A DNA stretch of 64,000 bases. Source: Luteococcus sp038433135. Its GTDB lineage: Bacteria; Actinomycetota; Actinomycetes; Propionibacteriales; Propionibacteriaceae. The stretch is from assembly GCF_038433135.1 (NCBI RefSeq), contig NZ_JBCDMV010000002.1, positions 372,001 through 436,000 of the forward strand. Reading direction: 5' to 3'. This document shows, piece after piece, positions 48,272 through 57,557 of the stretch. Every line of letters begins with the position of its first letter. Within the stretch, counting starts at the first letter, position 1. The translations under genes were made by a program, and so were the position numbers. The notes under the pieces were generated by a model. That model worked only from the letters and a program-made list of their open reading frames with translations. It was not told the DNA's origin and searched no databases.

Positions 48272-49444
48272 ATGGGACAGATCTACGCGGGCCGCTATGA
48301 GCTGGTCGACCTCCTCGAGACCGGCGGCGTGGGAGCCGTCTGGCGGGTGTGGGATCGACGCGAGCAGGCCTATCGCGCCGGCAAGGTGCTGCAGCAGTCG
48401 GACTCCACCGCGCTGCTGCGCTTCGTCCGCGAGACCGGCTGGCGAATCCACCACCCGCACATCGTGATGCCGCTGGGCTGGGCCGGTGAGGACGATCGCA
48501 TCATCTTCACCATGCCGCTGGTGCACGGCGGGTCACTGGCCACCGTGCTGGCCGACCATGGCCAGCTGCCGGTGAGCTGGGTGCTGGAGCTGGCCGACCA
48601 ACTGCTCGACGCCCTGGCCGCTGTGCACGCCCAGGGCCTGGTGCACCGCGACATCAAGCCCGGCAACATCCTGCTGGAGCCCGGGCATCGCCCCGACGTG
48701 AAGCTGGGGGACTTCGGGATAGCCGCGCCCGTCGGCGAGCCGCGGCTCACCCGAAGCACCGAGGTGATCGGCACCCCCGGCTACCTCTCCCCGGAAGCCC
48801 TTGCCGGGGCGGATCCAGACCCGCGGCAGGACCTGTGGGCCGTCGGCTCCCTGATGGTGCAGTTGCTCACCGGCCAGCGGCCGGGCGCGGTCGTCGAGGT
48901 GCCCGCAGCCTGGCGCGGGAATCCGCTGGGACAATGGGTCGAGGCGCTCCTGGCGCCCGTCGACCAGCGGATCCCCACCGCGGCCCAGGCCCGGGAGGCG
49001 TTGCGCACGCTGAACCTGGCCGACCTCGACGCCCCGGGCGTGTTGTTGGACGGTGAGGTTGAGGCCTTCGACCAGATCCCAGACCTGCCGCCCGGCTGGG
49101 GCGCGCACGGGCCGCAGACCTGGCGCCGTCCCGAGGCCGTGGCCGCTTCGTCCGCGGAGCCGCCCGCCACGCCGGTGCCCACCATCGTCGAGCCGGTGGG
49201 GGAGACCGAGGTGCTGGCCGCCTCGAGCCCGGCGGAGCCCGAGCCTGCCCAAGGAATGCCCCTCGCCGGGCTCGGGGGCCGTGGTTCCGAAGCTGCCTAC
49301 CCAGCCTCGGTGGCCGAGCCTGTCGAGGCCCCCTTGGGTCCGGTGGCCGAGCCCGCCGAGCCCCGAGCGTCCCTCGGCGTCCTCTCGATCATCCTGATCG
49401 GGCTGGGGCTGCTGCTGTTGGCGCTGGCACTGCAACTCTCCTGA
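48272..49444 (+). CDS. Membrane-anchored Ser/Thr protein kinase without sensor domain
   Basis: The 390-residue protein has a Hanks-type kinase domain: glycine loop LLETGGVGAVWRVWDRREQA, Lys in YRAGKVLQQ, catalytic loop GLVHRDIKPGNILLEPG, KLGDFGIAAP and GTPGYLSPEALAG (Ser for Ala in the APE motif). After the kinase come about 100 residues of Ala/Pro/Glu linker, part of which is encoded by a palindromic repeat, and one C-terminal helix (SIILIGLGLLLLALALQLS). No extracellular domain follows, unlike PknB. ATG 48257 is an alternative start. Confidence 0.9.
   Translation: MGQIYAGRYELVDLLETGGVGAVWRVWDRREQAYRAGKVLQQSDSTALLRFVRETGWRIHHPHIVMPLGWAGEDDRIIFTMPLVHGGSLATVLADHGQLPVSWVLELADQLLDALAAVHAQGLVHRDIKPGNILLEPGHRPDVKLGDFGIAAPVGEPRLTRSTEVIGTPGYLSPEALAGADPDPRQDLWAVGSLMVQLLTGQRPGAVVEVPAAWRGNPLGQWVEALLAPVDQRIPTAAQAREALRTLNLADLDAPGVLLDGEVEAFDQIPDLPPGWGAHGPQTWRRPEAVAASSAEPPATPVPTIVEPVGETEVLAASSPAEPEPAQGMPLAGLGGRGSEAAYPASVAEPVEAPLGPVAEPAEPRASLGVLSIILIGLGLLLLALALQLS
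49259..49330. repeat. Palindromic repeat copy inside the kinase reading frame
   Basis: CCTCGCCGGGCTCGG near 49261 and CCGAGCCTGTCGAGG at 49314-49328 are the repeat arms, with GCCGTGGTT beside the left arm as in the intergenic copies. Here they are read in frame as MPLAGLGGRGSEAAYPASVA then EPVEAP. Confidence 0.65.
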
Positions 49445-49459
49445 TTTGCATAAGCAAAT
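49444..49459. promoter_or_regulatory. Inverted repeat over the -35 region of the XRE gene
   Basis: ATTTGC-ATAA-GCAAAT is a perfect 6-bp inverted repeat just before the TAGGGT -10 and overlapping the kinase stop. A candidate autoregulatory operator for the Cro-type protein. Confidence 0.5.
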
Positions 49460-49466
49460 AGCGCGC

Positions 49467-49472
49467 TAGGGT
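49467..49472 (+). promoter_or_regulatory. Leaderless -10 element for the XRE gene
   Basis: TAGGGT, 6 nt before ATG 49479. Confidence 0.5.
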
Positions 49473-49478
49473 GGTGCC

Positions 49479-49985
49479 ATGGACGAGGTGGCACAGAACC
49501 GGGCACAACAGGCCGCGCTCTATGGCGCGCCGCTGAACGAGGTGCTGGGGCACTGTGCCGCATCGCTGGGCGTCACCCAGTCGGCGCTGGCGGGGCTGCT
49601 GGGGATCTCCGCCCCGATGGTGAGCCAGCTGATCAATGGGCATCGGATCAAGATCGCCAACCCAGCTGCGGCGCAGCGCTTGCGGCAGCTGAGCGAGTTG
49701 GTGGCGGAGGTGGATGCCGGCCGGCTGCGCGCCGACGAGGTGGCCGGGCTGATGCAGGCCACCGGACCATCACCCCTGACCATGACCCAGACCCGGCAGC
49801 GCACCGTCGCCGTCGAGGTGCAGGAGCTCTTCCGCGGCGCCGCCTCCGCCGCCGACTACCTGGACGCCGCCAAGAAGCTGCGGGGCGAGCATCCCGAGAT
49901 CGCGGAGCTGTTGTTGGTCTACGGCACGGAACGAGCCGACCGCGCCGAGGCGCTCACCCAGCGCCTGCAGCGCCCGCGCGGCTGA
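49479..49985 (+). CDS. Cro/XRE-type DNA-binding protein
   Basis: The 168-residue protein has a central HTH (LGVTQSALAGLLGISAPMVS followed by QLINGHRIKI) and a helical C-terminal part (VEVQELFRGAASAADYLDAA, LRGEHPEIAELLLVYG). It lies 34 bp after the kinase gene with its own promoter. Physical linkage suggests that it might be a substrate or co-regulator with the kinase, which is inference. Confidence 0.82.
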   Translation: MDEVAQNRAQQAALYGAPLNEVLGHCAASLGVTQSALAGLLGISAPMVSQLINGHRIKIANPAAAQRLRQLSELVAEVDAGRLRADEVAGLMQATGPSPLTMTQTRQRTVAVEVQELFRGAASAADYLDAAKKLRGEHPEIAELLLVYGTERADRAEALTQRLQRPRG

Positions 49986-50015
49986 CCCTGCTCCGGCCCC
50001 AAGCCTGCCGAACCG

Positions 50016-51500
50016 TCAGCGCGGCGGGTTGCCGCCCTGGTGGCGCTTGGTGGGGTCGTACTTCTCGTAGGGGCGATCCTCCTCGCCGTCGACGGTGTAC
50101 ATGCCGGGCTCGTCGAGGATCAGGTTGGAGCCGCCAGCCGCATCGGAGAGGTACCGGGGTGCGATCGCCTTGGAGACGTGCCACAGGATCACCGTCGCCA
50201 GGGTGCCCAGCGCGATGCCGCCCAGGGTGAAGTTCTCGCTGAACTTCAGCGACACGTCGCCGATGCCGATGATGATGCCGGCGGCGACGGGAACCAGGTT
50301 GACCGGGTTGCCGAAGTCAACCTTGTTCTCCTTCCAGATCTTGGCGCCCAGCAGGCCGATCATGCCGTAGAGCACGACGCAGATGCCGCCCAGCACCCCG
50401 CCGGGGGTGGCGGAGATGATCGCGCCGAACTTGGGGGAGAAGCCAAAACCGATCGCCACGACGGCAGCCACCACATAGGCGGCGGTGGAGTAGACCCGGG
50501 TGGCGGCCATCACGCCGATGTTCTCGGCATACGTGGTGGTGGGGCCGGCGCCGGCACCCGTCGCGATCATCGAGGTGAGGCCGTCGGCGATGATCGCCTT
50601 GCCCATCGACTCGTCCAGGTTCTTGCCGGTCATCTCCGCGACGGCCTTGACGTGTCCGGTGTTCTCCGCGATCAGGGCGATCACGACCGGCAGCGCCACC
50701 AGCGCGAAGGCGAGGCTGAAGTGCGGGGCGTGGAAGCCGAGCACATTGCTGGTGGCGCCGTACTTCCAGCCGGTCAGATCGGTCACCGGCGGCAGGCCGA
50801 ACCAGTCCGCGGTCTTCACATTGGCCCAGTTCACCCGGTAGGCGGTGGTGCTCTCCCCATTGACGATCCGGGTGATCGGGCCCAGAACCCGGTCGAAGAC
50901 GGCGCTGAGCAGGTAGCCGATGATCAGTGACAGGAAGATCGCGATCCGGCCCAGGAAGCCGCGCAGGCCCACCGAGAGGAAGACCACCACCAGCATCACG
51001 ATGAAGGCGGTCCACTGGTCCTGCGGCCAGTAGACCCCGGCGACGACGGGTGCCAGGTTGAAGCCGATCAGCATCACCACGGCGCCAGTCACCACCGGCG
51101 GCAGCACCCGGTGGATCACTCGGGCACCGGCAAAATGGATCACCAGACCCACCAGGAAGAGCGCCAGACCGACGAAGAACAAGGCGCCGGAGACGTCGGC
51201 CGGGTTGCCGCCCATGGTGTAGATGGCGGTGGCCACACCCACGAAGGAGGCCGAACTGCCCAGGTAGCTGGGCACCTTGTTCCTGGTCAGCGCCAGGAAG
51301 ATCAGCGTCGCGATGCCGCTCATCATCACCGCCAGCTGCGGGTTGAGCCCCATCAGCAGCGGGAAGACGAAGGTGGCGCCGAACATGGCCACGACGTGCT
51401 GGGCCCCCAACCCGATGGTCTTTCCCCAACTGAGACGTTCATCGGGTGCGACGACGGCCCCCGGTGCGAGCTGGCCGTTGCCGTGCAGTTTCCAGAGCAT
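50016..51500 (-). CDS. NCS2 nucleobase permease, UraA/uracil-xanthine type
   Basis: A 494-residue transporter of the NAT branch of NCS2, distinct from the AzgA-like one at 9.3 kb. Motifs: GAQHVVAMFGATFVFPLLMG with QH in helix 1, VALPVVIALIAENTGHVKAV, and TSMIATGAGAGPTTTYAENI with GVMAATRVYS, the NAT signature region. Uracil is the likely substrate, though xanthine is possible. ATG 51500 follows GGAAGGGA. The hydrophilic C-terminal tail is unusually long. Confidence 0.92.
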   Translation of the reverse strand: MLWKLHGNGQLAPGAVVAPDERLSWGKTIGLGAQHVVAMFGATFVFPLLMGLNPQLAVMMSGIATLIFLALTRNKVPSYLGSSASFVGVATAIYTMGGNPADVSGALFFVGLALFLVGLVIHFAGARVIHRVLPPVVTGAVVMLIGFNLAPVVAGVYWPQDQWTAFIVMLVVVFLSVGLRGFLGRIAIFLSLIIGYLLSAVFDRVLGPITRIVNGESTTAYRVNWANVKTADWFGLPPVTDLTGWKYGATSNVLGFHAPHFSLAFALVALPVVIALIAENTGHVKAVAEMTGKNLDESMGKAIIADGLTSMIATGAGAGPTTTYAENIGVMAATRVYSTAAYVVAAVVAIGFGFSPKFGAIISATPGGVLGGICVVLYGMIGLLGAKIWKENKVDFGNPVNLVPVAAGIIIGIGDVSLKFSENFTLGGIALGTLATVILWHVSKAIAPRYLSDAAGGSNLILDEPGMYTVDGEEDRPYEKYDPTKRHQGGNPPR

Positions 51501-51610
51501 GTGGTTCCCTTCCGGGGCACGATCCTATGCCCGGAGCCACCCATCGACTTCCAGCGGGCGTCGCGAAGGCCGCGGAAGGACCGAGGAATGCTGCTCCCAA
51601 CGGTTCGGCA

Positions 51611-51652
51611 GACAAGCGTGGCCCGGAGCGAAAGCTCCGGGCCACGCTTGTC
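51611..51652. terminator. Terminator of the peptide ABC importer operon
   Basis: Arms 51611-51629 and 51634-51652 (19 bp, beginning GACAAGCGTGGCC) pair perfectly around a GAAA tetraloop, 16 bp after the last gene of the minus-strand operon. Confidence 0.9.
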
Positions 51653-51667
51653 TGTATCAGCGGAAGG

Positions 51668-53383
51668 TCAGGACTGCAGCTTCTTCGAGCCGGTCACGTA
51701 TCCAACCTTGGTCCAGTCCGGGATGTTCGCGAAGCCAGGAGCACCGTAGTTCGCGAGATCGGGGTGCTGAACGTAGAAGTCGTAGGACTGCCACAGCGGC
51801 ACGGTGCCGGCGAGCTCCCACAGCTTCGCGTCGATCTGGTTCATCAGGTCGTAGCGCTTGGTGGCATCCAGCTCCACGGCGGCTTGCTCCAGCAGTTTGT
51901 CCACCTCGGGGCTGCCCACCTTGCCGAAGTTCTGCTCGCCCTTCGCCTTCCAGATGGCGTCACCGCTGGAGAGCACCGGATTGCCATTCCAGCCGAACAG
52001 GGTGAGGTCGAAGTTGCCGGGAATGACGTACTTGCTGAACAGATCGGTCGGCGGCACCTTGCTGACCTGCATGTTGATGCCGATCGCCTTCAACTCCTCC
52101 TGCACCACGGGTACCACGGCCTCGTTGGTCTTGGAACCATCGTTGTACACGTAGGTGACGGTGAGCTGCTTGCCATTCTTCATCGCCTTGCCGTCGGTCA
52201 TGGTGTAACCGGCCTCGGTCAGCAGCTTCTTGGCTGCTTCGACGTCATACTTGCCGAAGTCACCCGAATTGTCCTTGTAACCGTCCTGGTTGGTCACCAG
52301 CAGGTGGTTGTTCTGCTGAGGCATGTCCTTGGGGTAGGGCATCACTGCATTGACCGACTGGAAGATGTCGTCGCGGTTCATGGCCCGCTGCACGGCCTGA
52401 CGCACCTTGACGTCCGCCAACGGGCGCCCGGGGGCACCATTCAGGGTGATGTGCGTCCAGTCGGGGCCGGCCGCCTTGCGCAGCACGGAACCCTTGCCCA
52501 CCAGATCCTTCAACACCGTGTAGGTGGCAGGGACCGACGTTTCGGCCTGGTCCAGCTGGCCATTCTTGTAGGAGGTGGCGGTGGCGGGCGGTGACTCGAT
52601 GGTGGTCCACAGCACCTTGTCGAGCTTCGGCTTGTCGCCCTTCCAGTCCGGGTCGGGCACGATCGACACCGTCTTGTTGGCCTCGTCGGCCTTTTCGATC
52701 TTGAAGGGGCCGGCGGTGACCAGCGGCTTCTTGACCCAGCCGGTGTTGAAGGTGTTGGCATCCTTGGCGAGTGCGTCCGGCATCACATCGGCCAGTGCCA
52801 TCCAGTCGGCATAGGCGGTCTTGAAGGTGATCTTGGCGGTGTATTCATTGGCGCCCTTCTCAACCTTCTCAACTTGGTCATAGCCGCTGCTGGAGGCGAT
52901 CTGGTAGGCCTTGTCCTTGCCGCTCATCACCCGGAAAGCGTTGTCGATCGACTTGAAGTCAATCGCGGTGCCGTCAGACCACTTCATGTCCGGCTTCAGC
53001 TCGATCTCCATGGTGAGCGGGCTGTCCGAGGTCTTCTCGATTCGCTTCGTGTACAGGGGGTTGGGCTCAATCTTGCCGTCGGGGGTGTAGAGGTACAGCG
53101 TCGGGAAGATTGCGTACCCGATCTCCTTGGTGTTCTTCTCATTACCATCGGTGTGCCACACATTCCAGTTGGCCGGGAAGGCGTTGTTCGCCAACCGCAG
53201 CGTGCCACCCTGACCGACATCCTTGGCGTCCTTGGCATTGACATCGTTCACGTTGGCCGCCAGGGCTCCTTCCGACGAGCCGCCATCGGACTTGCCGGGT
53301 TCCGCCTTGCCGCAACCGGAGAAGGCCAGCGTGACGATGGCCGCCGTGGCCAGCCAACGCTTGGCCGTCGTATGAGTGCTCAT
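51668..53383 (-). CDS. Peptide/oligopeptide ABC transporter substrate-binding lipoprotein
   Basis: A 571-residue family 5 solute-binding protein. The lipobox LAFSGC puts the lipidated Cys at position 24. The body matches OppA/DppA-type proteins: GGTLRLANNAFPANWNVWHT, EIELKPDMKWSDGTAIDFKS, RQAVQRAMNRDDIFQSVNAV, and LFGWNGNPVLSSGDAIWKAK. It is the last gene of the importer operon, 28 bp after the ATPase gene, with its own GAGGAAGC ribosome site, which may allow higher expression. Peptide specificity cannot be read from sequence. Confidence 0.94.
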   Translation of the reverse strand: MSTHTTAKRWLATAAIVTLAFSGCGKAEPGKSDGGSSEGALAANVNDVNAKDAKDVGQGGTLRLANNAFPANWNVWHTDGNEKNTKEIGYAIFPTLYLYTPDGKIEPNPLYTKRIEKTSDSPLTMEIELKPDMKWSDGTAIDFKSIDNAFRVMSGKDKAYQIASSSGYDQVEKVEKGANEYTAKITFKTAYADWMALADVMPDALAKDANTFNTGWVKKPLVTAGPFKIEKADEANKTVSIVPDPDWKGDKPKLDKVLWTTIESPPATATSYKNGQLDQAETSVPATYTVLKDLVGKGSVLRKAAGPDWTHITLNGAPGRPLADVKVRQAVQRAMNRDDIFQSVNAVMPYPKDMPQQNNHLLVTNQDGYKDNSGDFGKYDVEAAKKLLTEAGYTMTDGKAMKNGKQLTVTYVYNDGSKTNEAVVPVVQEELKAIGINMQVSKVPPTDLFSKYVIPGNFDLTLFGWNGNPVLSSGDAIWKAKGEQNFGKVGSPEVDKLLEQAAVELDATKRYDLMNQIDAKLWELAGTVPLWQSYDFYVQHPDLANYGAPGFANIPDWTKVGYVTGSKKLQS

Positions 53384-53411
53384 GCTTCCTCTTTCTCGAA
53401 AGGGTCCGCAA

Positions 53412-55490
53412 CTAACCGATGACTAGCGTCTCGGCTTGCGCGACATAGTGGCATGCTGCCCCATGATCGGGGGTCTGGTCTACAAGTTCGGGCGAATTGT
53501 GTGTGCAATTGTTACGTTCCGACTCCGAGAGCAGGTTCTTGTAGACCGGACAGCGTCCGGCGAATCGGCAACCCCCGGGAATCTGGTCGGGAGACGGCAG
53601 GTCACCGGTCAGCATCAGGCGCTTGCGGGCGCGCTCCCGGTCGGGGTCGGGAACCGGCACCGCGGACAGAAGCGCTTTGGTGTAAGGATGCTTCGGGTCG
53701 CTGAAGACCTCTGCGGTGCTGCCCACCTCCACGATCTTGCCCAAGTACATCACCGCCACCCGGTCCGAGATGTGACTCACGACGGACAAGTCATGGGAGA
53801 CGAACAGGTAGCTCACGCCGAGACGGTTCTTCAGGTCGTCCAGCAGGTTCAACACACCAGCCTGGATCGAGACATCCAGGGCGCTGACAGGTTCGTCGAG
53901 CACGATCAGCTTGGGTTCACAGGCAAGGGCGCGTGCAATGCCCACCCGCTGTCGCTGGCCGCCGGAGAATTCGGTGGGGTAACGGGAGGCCTGCTCGGGG
54001 ATCAGTCCGACGGTCTCCAGCAGCCAACTGATCCGCTCGTCCATTTGCTTGTCCGTGTATTTCTGCACCTGCATGGGCTCCCGCAGGATGTCTCCGATTG
54101 GCAGACGAGGGTCCAGCGATGCCATCGGATCCTGGAAGACGATGGAGATGTCCGAACGCATCTGCGCCTTGTCCTTGCGGCCCAGCGTCGAGGTGTCCTT
54201 GCCTGCCACTCGAATGGTGCCCTTCTGGGGCTTGACCAGCTGCATGATCTCCATGATCGCGGTGGTCTTGCCGCAGCCGGACTCGCCCACCAGCGCAAGA
54301 GCCTCGCCCTCGCGGATGTCGAGGTCAATCTCGTCCACGGCTTTGACCTCACCGATCCGCCGCTTGACCAGGGCGCCCTTGGTGAGGGGGAAGATGCGCT
54401 GCAGGCCCTTGACCTCCAGCACCGGGTCACGGTCTTCGCGGCGCGTCGTGATGCTGGGCTCGGCGACATGGTCCCGCGGGAAGATGTCGGTATTGGTGGC
54501 CAGCAGGTCTGACAGGTGGCAGGCCGCGCGGTGGTCGTCGTCCACATCGTGCAGCCGTGGCTCCTGAGTGTGGCAGACGTCCTGGGCAATGGGGCAGCGC
54601 ACCGCGAAAGGACAGCCATCGGGGATGGCCACGAGCGATGGGGGATTGCCCTTGATCGAGACGAGCGGCTCCTTGTGGTCGGAATCCACTCGGGGAACGG
54701 ACGCCAGCAGGCCGACGGTGTAGGGCATTCGGGGGGAGTAGAAGACGTCGTTGATGGGGCCTTCTTCGACACCCTTGCCGGCGTACATCACCATCACTCG
54801 GTCGGCGAACCCGGAGACAACTCCCAAATCATGGGTGATCAGGATGGTAGCCGCCCCGGTGATCTCCCGGGCGCGCTTGAGCAGGTCCATCACCTGGGCC
54901 TGGATGGTCACGTCCAGCGCGGTGGTGGGTTCGTCGGCGATGATCAGGGATGGGTCATTGGCGATGGCCATCGCGATCATGGCCCGCTGCCGCATGCCGC
55001 CGGAGTACTCATGCGGATAGGCCCCGGCGCGACGCTTGGGGTTGGGGATTCCCACCTCACCCAGCAGCTCCACTGCTCGTTCTGCGGCCTTGGCCTTGCT
55101 GATGTCGGGGTGGTGGATGCGCACCACCTCGGCAATCTGGTCTCCGACGGTGTAGACCGGTGTCAGCGCGCTCAGCGGGTCCTGGAAGATCATGCTGATC
55201 TCGTTGCCGCGGAGCTTGGACATTTCGGCGTCACCGCGGCCCAGCATGGAATGGCCCTTGAACTCCACGGTTCCCGAAACCTGGGCGCTGCCCGGTAGCA
55301 GCCCCATCACCGCAAGCGAACTCACGGACTTGCCGGAACCGGATTCGCCCACGATGGCGAGCGCCTCGCCCTTGTGCAGTTCGTAGTTGAGGCCACGTAC
55401 GGCGTGGACCGTGCCCGCTTCGGAGTTGAAGTTCACCGTCAGGTCGCGCACCCGCAGCAGCGGGGAGTCAAGGTCAGTGCTCTGGGTCAT
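53412..55490 (-). CDS. Fused dual ATPase of the peptide ABC importer (DppD-DppF type)
   Basis: A 692-residue protein with two complete ABC cassettes. First: Walker A IVGESGSGKS (about residues 47-55), signature YSGGMRQRAMIAMAIA, Walker B LIIADEPTTALD. Second: LVGESGCGKT, FSGGQRQRVGIARALA, LIVLDEPVSALD. Each ends with the oligopeptide-transporter C-terminal region containing Cys clusters (GCPFAVRCPIAQDVC and GGCRFAGRCPVYKN). Elsewhere these are two subunits; the fusion is known in actinobacteria. ATG 55490 lies 11 bp after the permease gene. Confidence 0.95.
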   Translation of the reverse strand: MTQSTDLDSPLLRVRDLTVNFNSEAGTVHAVRGLNYELHKGEALAIVGESGSGKSVSSLAVMGLLPGSAQVSGTVEFKGHSMLGRGDAEMSKLRGNEISMIFQDPLSALTPVYTVGDQIAEVVRIHHPDISKAKAAERAVELLGEVGIPNPKRRAGAYPHEYSGGMRQRAMIAMAIANDPSLIIADEPTTALDVTIQAQVMDLLKRAREITGAATILITHDLGVVSGFADRVMVMYAGKGVEEGPINDVFYSPRMPYTVGLLASVPRVDSDHKEPLVSIKGNPPSLVAIPDGCPFAVRCPIAQDVCHTQEPRLHDVDDDHRAACHLSDLLATNTDIFPRDHVAEPSITTRREDRDPVLEVKGLQRIFPLTKGALVKRRIGEVKAVDEIDLDIREGEALALVGESGCGKTTAIMEIMQLVKPQKGTIRVAGKDTSTLGRKDKAQMRSDISIVFQDPMASLDPRLPIGDILREPMQVQKYTDKQMDERISWLLETVGLIPEQASRYPTEFSGGQRQRVGIARALACEPKLIVLDEPVSALDVSIQAGVLNLLDDLKNRLGVSYLFVSHDLSVVSHISDRVAVMYLGKIVEVGSTAEVFSDPKHPYTKALLSAVPVPDPDRERARKRLMLTGDLPSPDQIPGGCRFAGRCPVYKNLLSESERNNCTHNSPELVDQTPDHGAACHYVAQAETLVIG

Positions 55491-55501
55491 TGTCAGTTGT
55501 C

Positions 55502-56560
55502 CTAGATCCGGCTGGAGCCGCTGGTCGGGTCGAGGGCGTCGCGCAGGGCCTCACCCATCAGGTTGATGGAGATGACCACCAGGGCGAGCACCAAGGCGGC
55601 GGGAATCCACGTGTACGGCGCGGAAATGTTGTAGTCCTGCAAAACCGTGCCCAATGAGACCTGGGGGTACTGGATTCCGAAGCCGATGAAGCTGAGGCCG
55701 GTCTCGCCAAGGATCGCGCCGCCGACGCCGAGCGTCGTGTCGATGATGATCCAGCTGGCGACATTGGGAATGATGTGCCGTCGGATGTTGGTCAGGGGTG
55801 AGACCCCCATGAACTTGGCGGCATTGACGTAGTCGGTGTTCACCAACTGCTGGGTCATGGCGCGCAGCACGCGAGCGGTCAGCATCCACGAGAAGCTGGC
55901 CAGTAGGGGAATCATCCACAACCAGGAGGCCTTCTGCAGGGCTGGGCTGAACAGCATCATGATCAGCAGGCTCGGCACCACCAGGAACAGGTTGATCAAG
56001 TTCATCACGCCAGTGTCCACCCACCGGCCCCACTTGTTCTTGGCACTGACATAGCCGGCCAAGGTGCCGAAGACGAGAGCGATCAGGGTGGTCAGGAGAG
56101 CAGTGCCGATACCGACCACCAGGGAGATCCGAAGCCCCACCATCACGCGGGCAAAGATGTCCAGACCATTCTCATTCACGCCAAACCAGTGGTATTGAGA
56201 CGGGCCGGTGAGGGAGTTGCGTAGATCTCGTTCAAAAGGGCCATAGGAGTAGAACATTGGTGCGAAGATGGCCGCGAGCACCAGGAAACCGAAGATGCTC
56301 ATGCCCACCCACGCGGTGGGATTGCGCAGGAAACGTCGGCGCAACAACTCGCTGCGAGACATCGCTCGGGCCTGCACGGAATGGGGCAGCTCGGTCAGCT
56401 CGGCAACCGGGGTGGCGACGGTCTCCACCGTCTCGCCCGCGGTGACGTGCTCCAAGGAGTCCAGCCCACGCGGCAGGGGAGCGGTGGGCATCGGCGTCCG
56501 GATCGCCTCCGAAAGTTGATCTCCCTGAGCGGCTTCGGGAAGGTTCTTGTGGTCACTCAT
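55502..56560 (-). CDS. ABC importer permease, DppC type
   Basis: The 352-residue inner-membrane subunit has a long soluble N-terminus (about 75 residues), then helices such as WVGMSIFGFLVLAAIFAPMF, and the ABC-coupling loop NTDYVNAAKFMGVSPLTNIR with RHIIPNVASW. It ends with the C-terminal signature region LGEALRDALDP of DppC proteins. ATG 56560 comes 4 bp after the dppB-type stop. Confidence 0.93.
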   Translation of the reverse strand: MSDHKNLPEAAQGDQLSEAIRTPMPTAPLPRGLDSLEHVTAGETVETVATPVAELTELPHSVQARAMSRSELLRRRFLRNPTAWVGMSIFGFLVLAAIFAPMFYSYGPFERDLRNSLTGPSQYHWFGVNENGLDIFARVMVGLRISLVVGIGTALLTTLIALVFGTLAGYVSAKNKWGRWVDTGVMNLINLFLVVPSLLIMMLFSPALQKASWLWMIPLLASFSWMLTARVLRAMTQQLVNTDYVNAAKFMGVSPLTNIRRHIIPNVASWIIIDTTLGVGGAILGETGLSFIGFGIQYPQVSLGTVLQDYNISAPYTWIPAALVLALVVISINLMGEALRDALDPTSGSSRI

Positions 56561-56564
56561 GACG

Positions 56565-57557
56565 TCACCGGATCCGGGGGTCGAGGAGCCCCTGCAGGAA
56601 GTCGGCCAGGGTGGCGGACAGCAGGGTGAGGATTGCGGAATAGAGGACGACCCCGGCAGTGCCGTTCACATCGCCCATCTGGAGCGCGGCCACACCGAAG
56701 GAGCCGATGCCATTCCAGTTGAACATCATCTCGATGAACAGCGAACCCGCGAAGGCAGCGCCCACGGCGAAGGCCAGGTACTGGCCCATGGGGATCAGGG
56801 CCATCCGCAGCCCGTGCTTGGTCATGGCCTTGGACTTGGTCAGGCCCTTGGCCCGGGCGGTGCGCAGGTAGTCAGAACCAAGCACGTCGAGCGTGGTGAC
56901 CTTCATGTAACGCGAGTATGAGGCCATGCCGAACATGGCCAGGACGATGGTTGGCATGACGAGTGCCTGTGCCTGGTACTTGATGTCTGCCCATGACCCG
57001 GGCTCCAGCAGGGGATTGATCGGATTGATTGCCGGTAGGCCATGCCCAGTAGAGTCCATGATCGCCTGGTTGATCTGCTGGACGACCAGAATGGCCACGA
57101 CGGTGGGGAGCGACAGAACCAAGAAGGAGAACAGCGTGGTTGCCCGGTCTCCCAGGGAGTCTCGGCGCACTGCCGAGATCATGCCCACCAGGATGCCGAG
57201 CACGATTCCGATCGCGGTACCAATCACCACCAGTCGCAGGCTCATCGGGACCCGGGTCTGGAGGACCTCGAGAACTGGCGTCATGGCCTTGTTCGTTCCG
57301 GTGGTGACCCCGAGGCTGCCATGCACGAGGTCGTTGAGCCAGCGCGTGTAGCGAGTCATCAGCGAGTCGGCCGGGTTGATGTTGCGGACATTCAGATAGA
57401 TCTGTGCGGTTTCCGGCGGGACTGGCTTGGTGGCGATCGGGGGGTACAGCACCTCCTCTGGGTGCATCAGCTTGGCTGACAGGAGGAATGCGAACGACGT
57501 TGCCAGAAAACTCAACAGCAGATAGTTGATGAATCGTAAGGAGAGGAACTTAGCCAC
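56565..57557 (-). CDS. ABC importer permease, DppB type
   Basis: First gene of the importer operon, 330 residues. It has the N-terminal helix INYLLLSFLATSFAFLLSAK, the family periplasmic part DSLMTRYTRWLNDLVHGSLG, and the coupling loop GSDYLRTARAKGLTKSKAMT with KHGLRMALIP. The start is GTG 57557, 8 nt after AAGGAG. The region 57558-57788 upstream is non-coding; I see no clear operator in it beyond an ordinary divergent promoter area. Confidence 0.93.
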   Translation of the reverse strand: MAKFLSLRFINYLLLSFLATSFAFLLSAKLMHPEEVLYPPIATKPVPPETAQIYLNVRNINPADSLMTRYTRWLNDLVHGSLGVTTGTNKAMTPVLEVLQTRVPMSLRLVVIGTAIGIVLGILVGMISAVRRDSLGDRATTLFSFLVLSLPTVVAILVVQQINQAIMDSTGHGLPAINPINPLLEPGSWADIKYQAQALVMPTIVLAMFGMASYSRYMKVTTLDVLGSDYLRTARAKGLTKSKAMTKHGLRMALIPMGQYLAFAVGAAFAGSLFIEMMFNWNGIGSFGVAALQMGDVNGTAGVVLYSAILTLLSATLADFLQGLLDPRIR

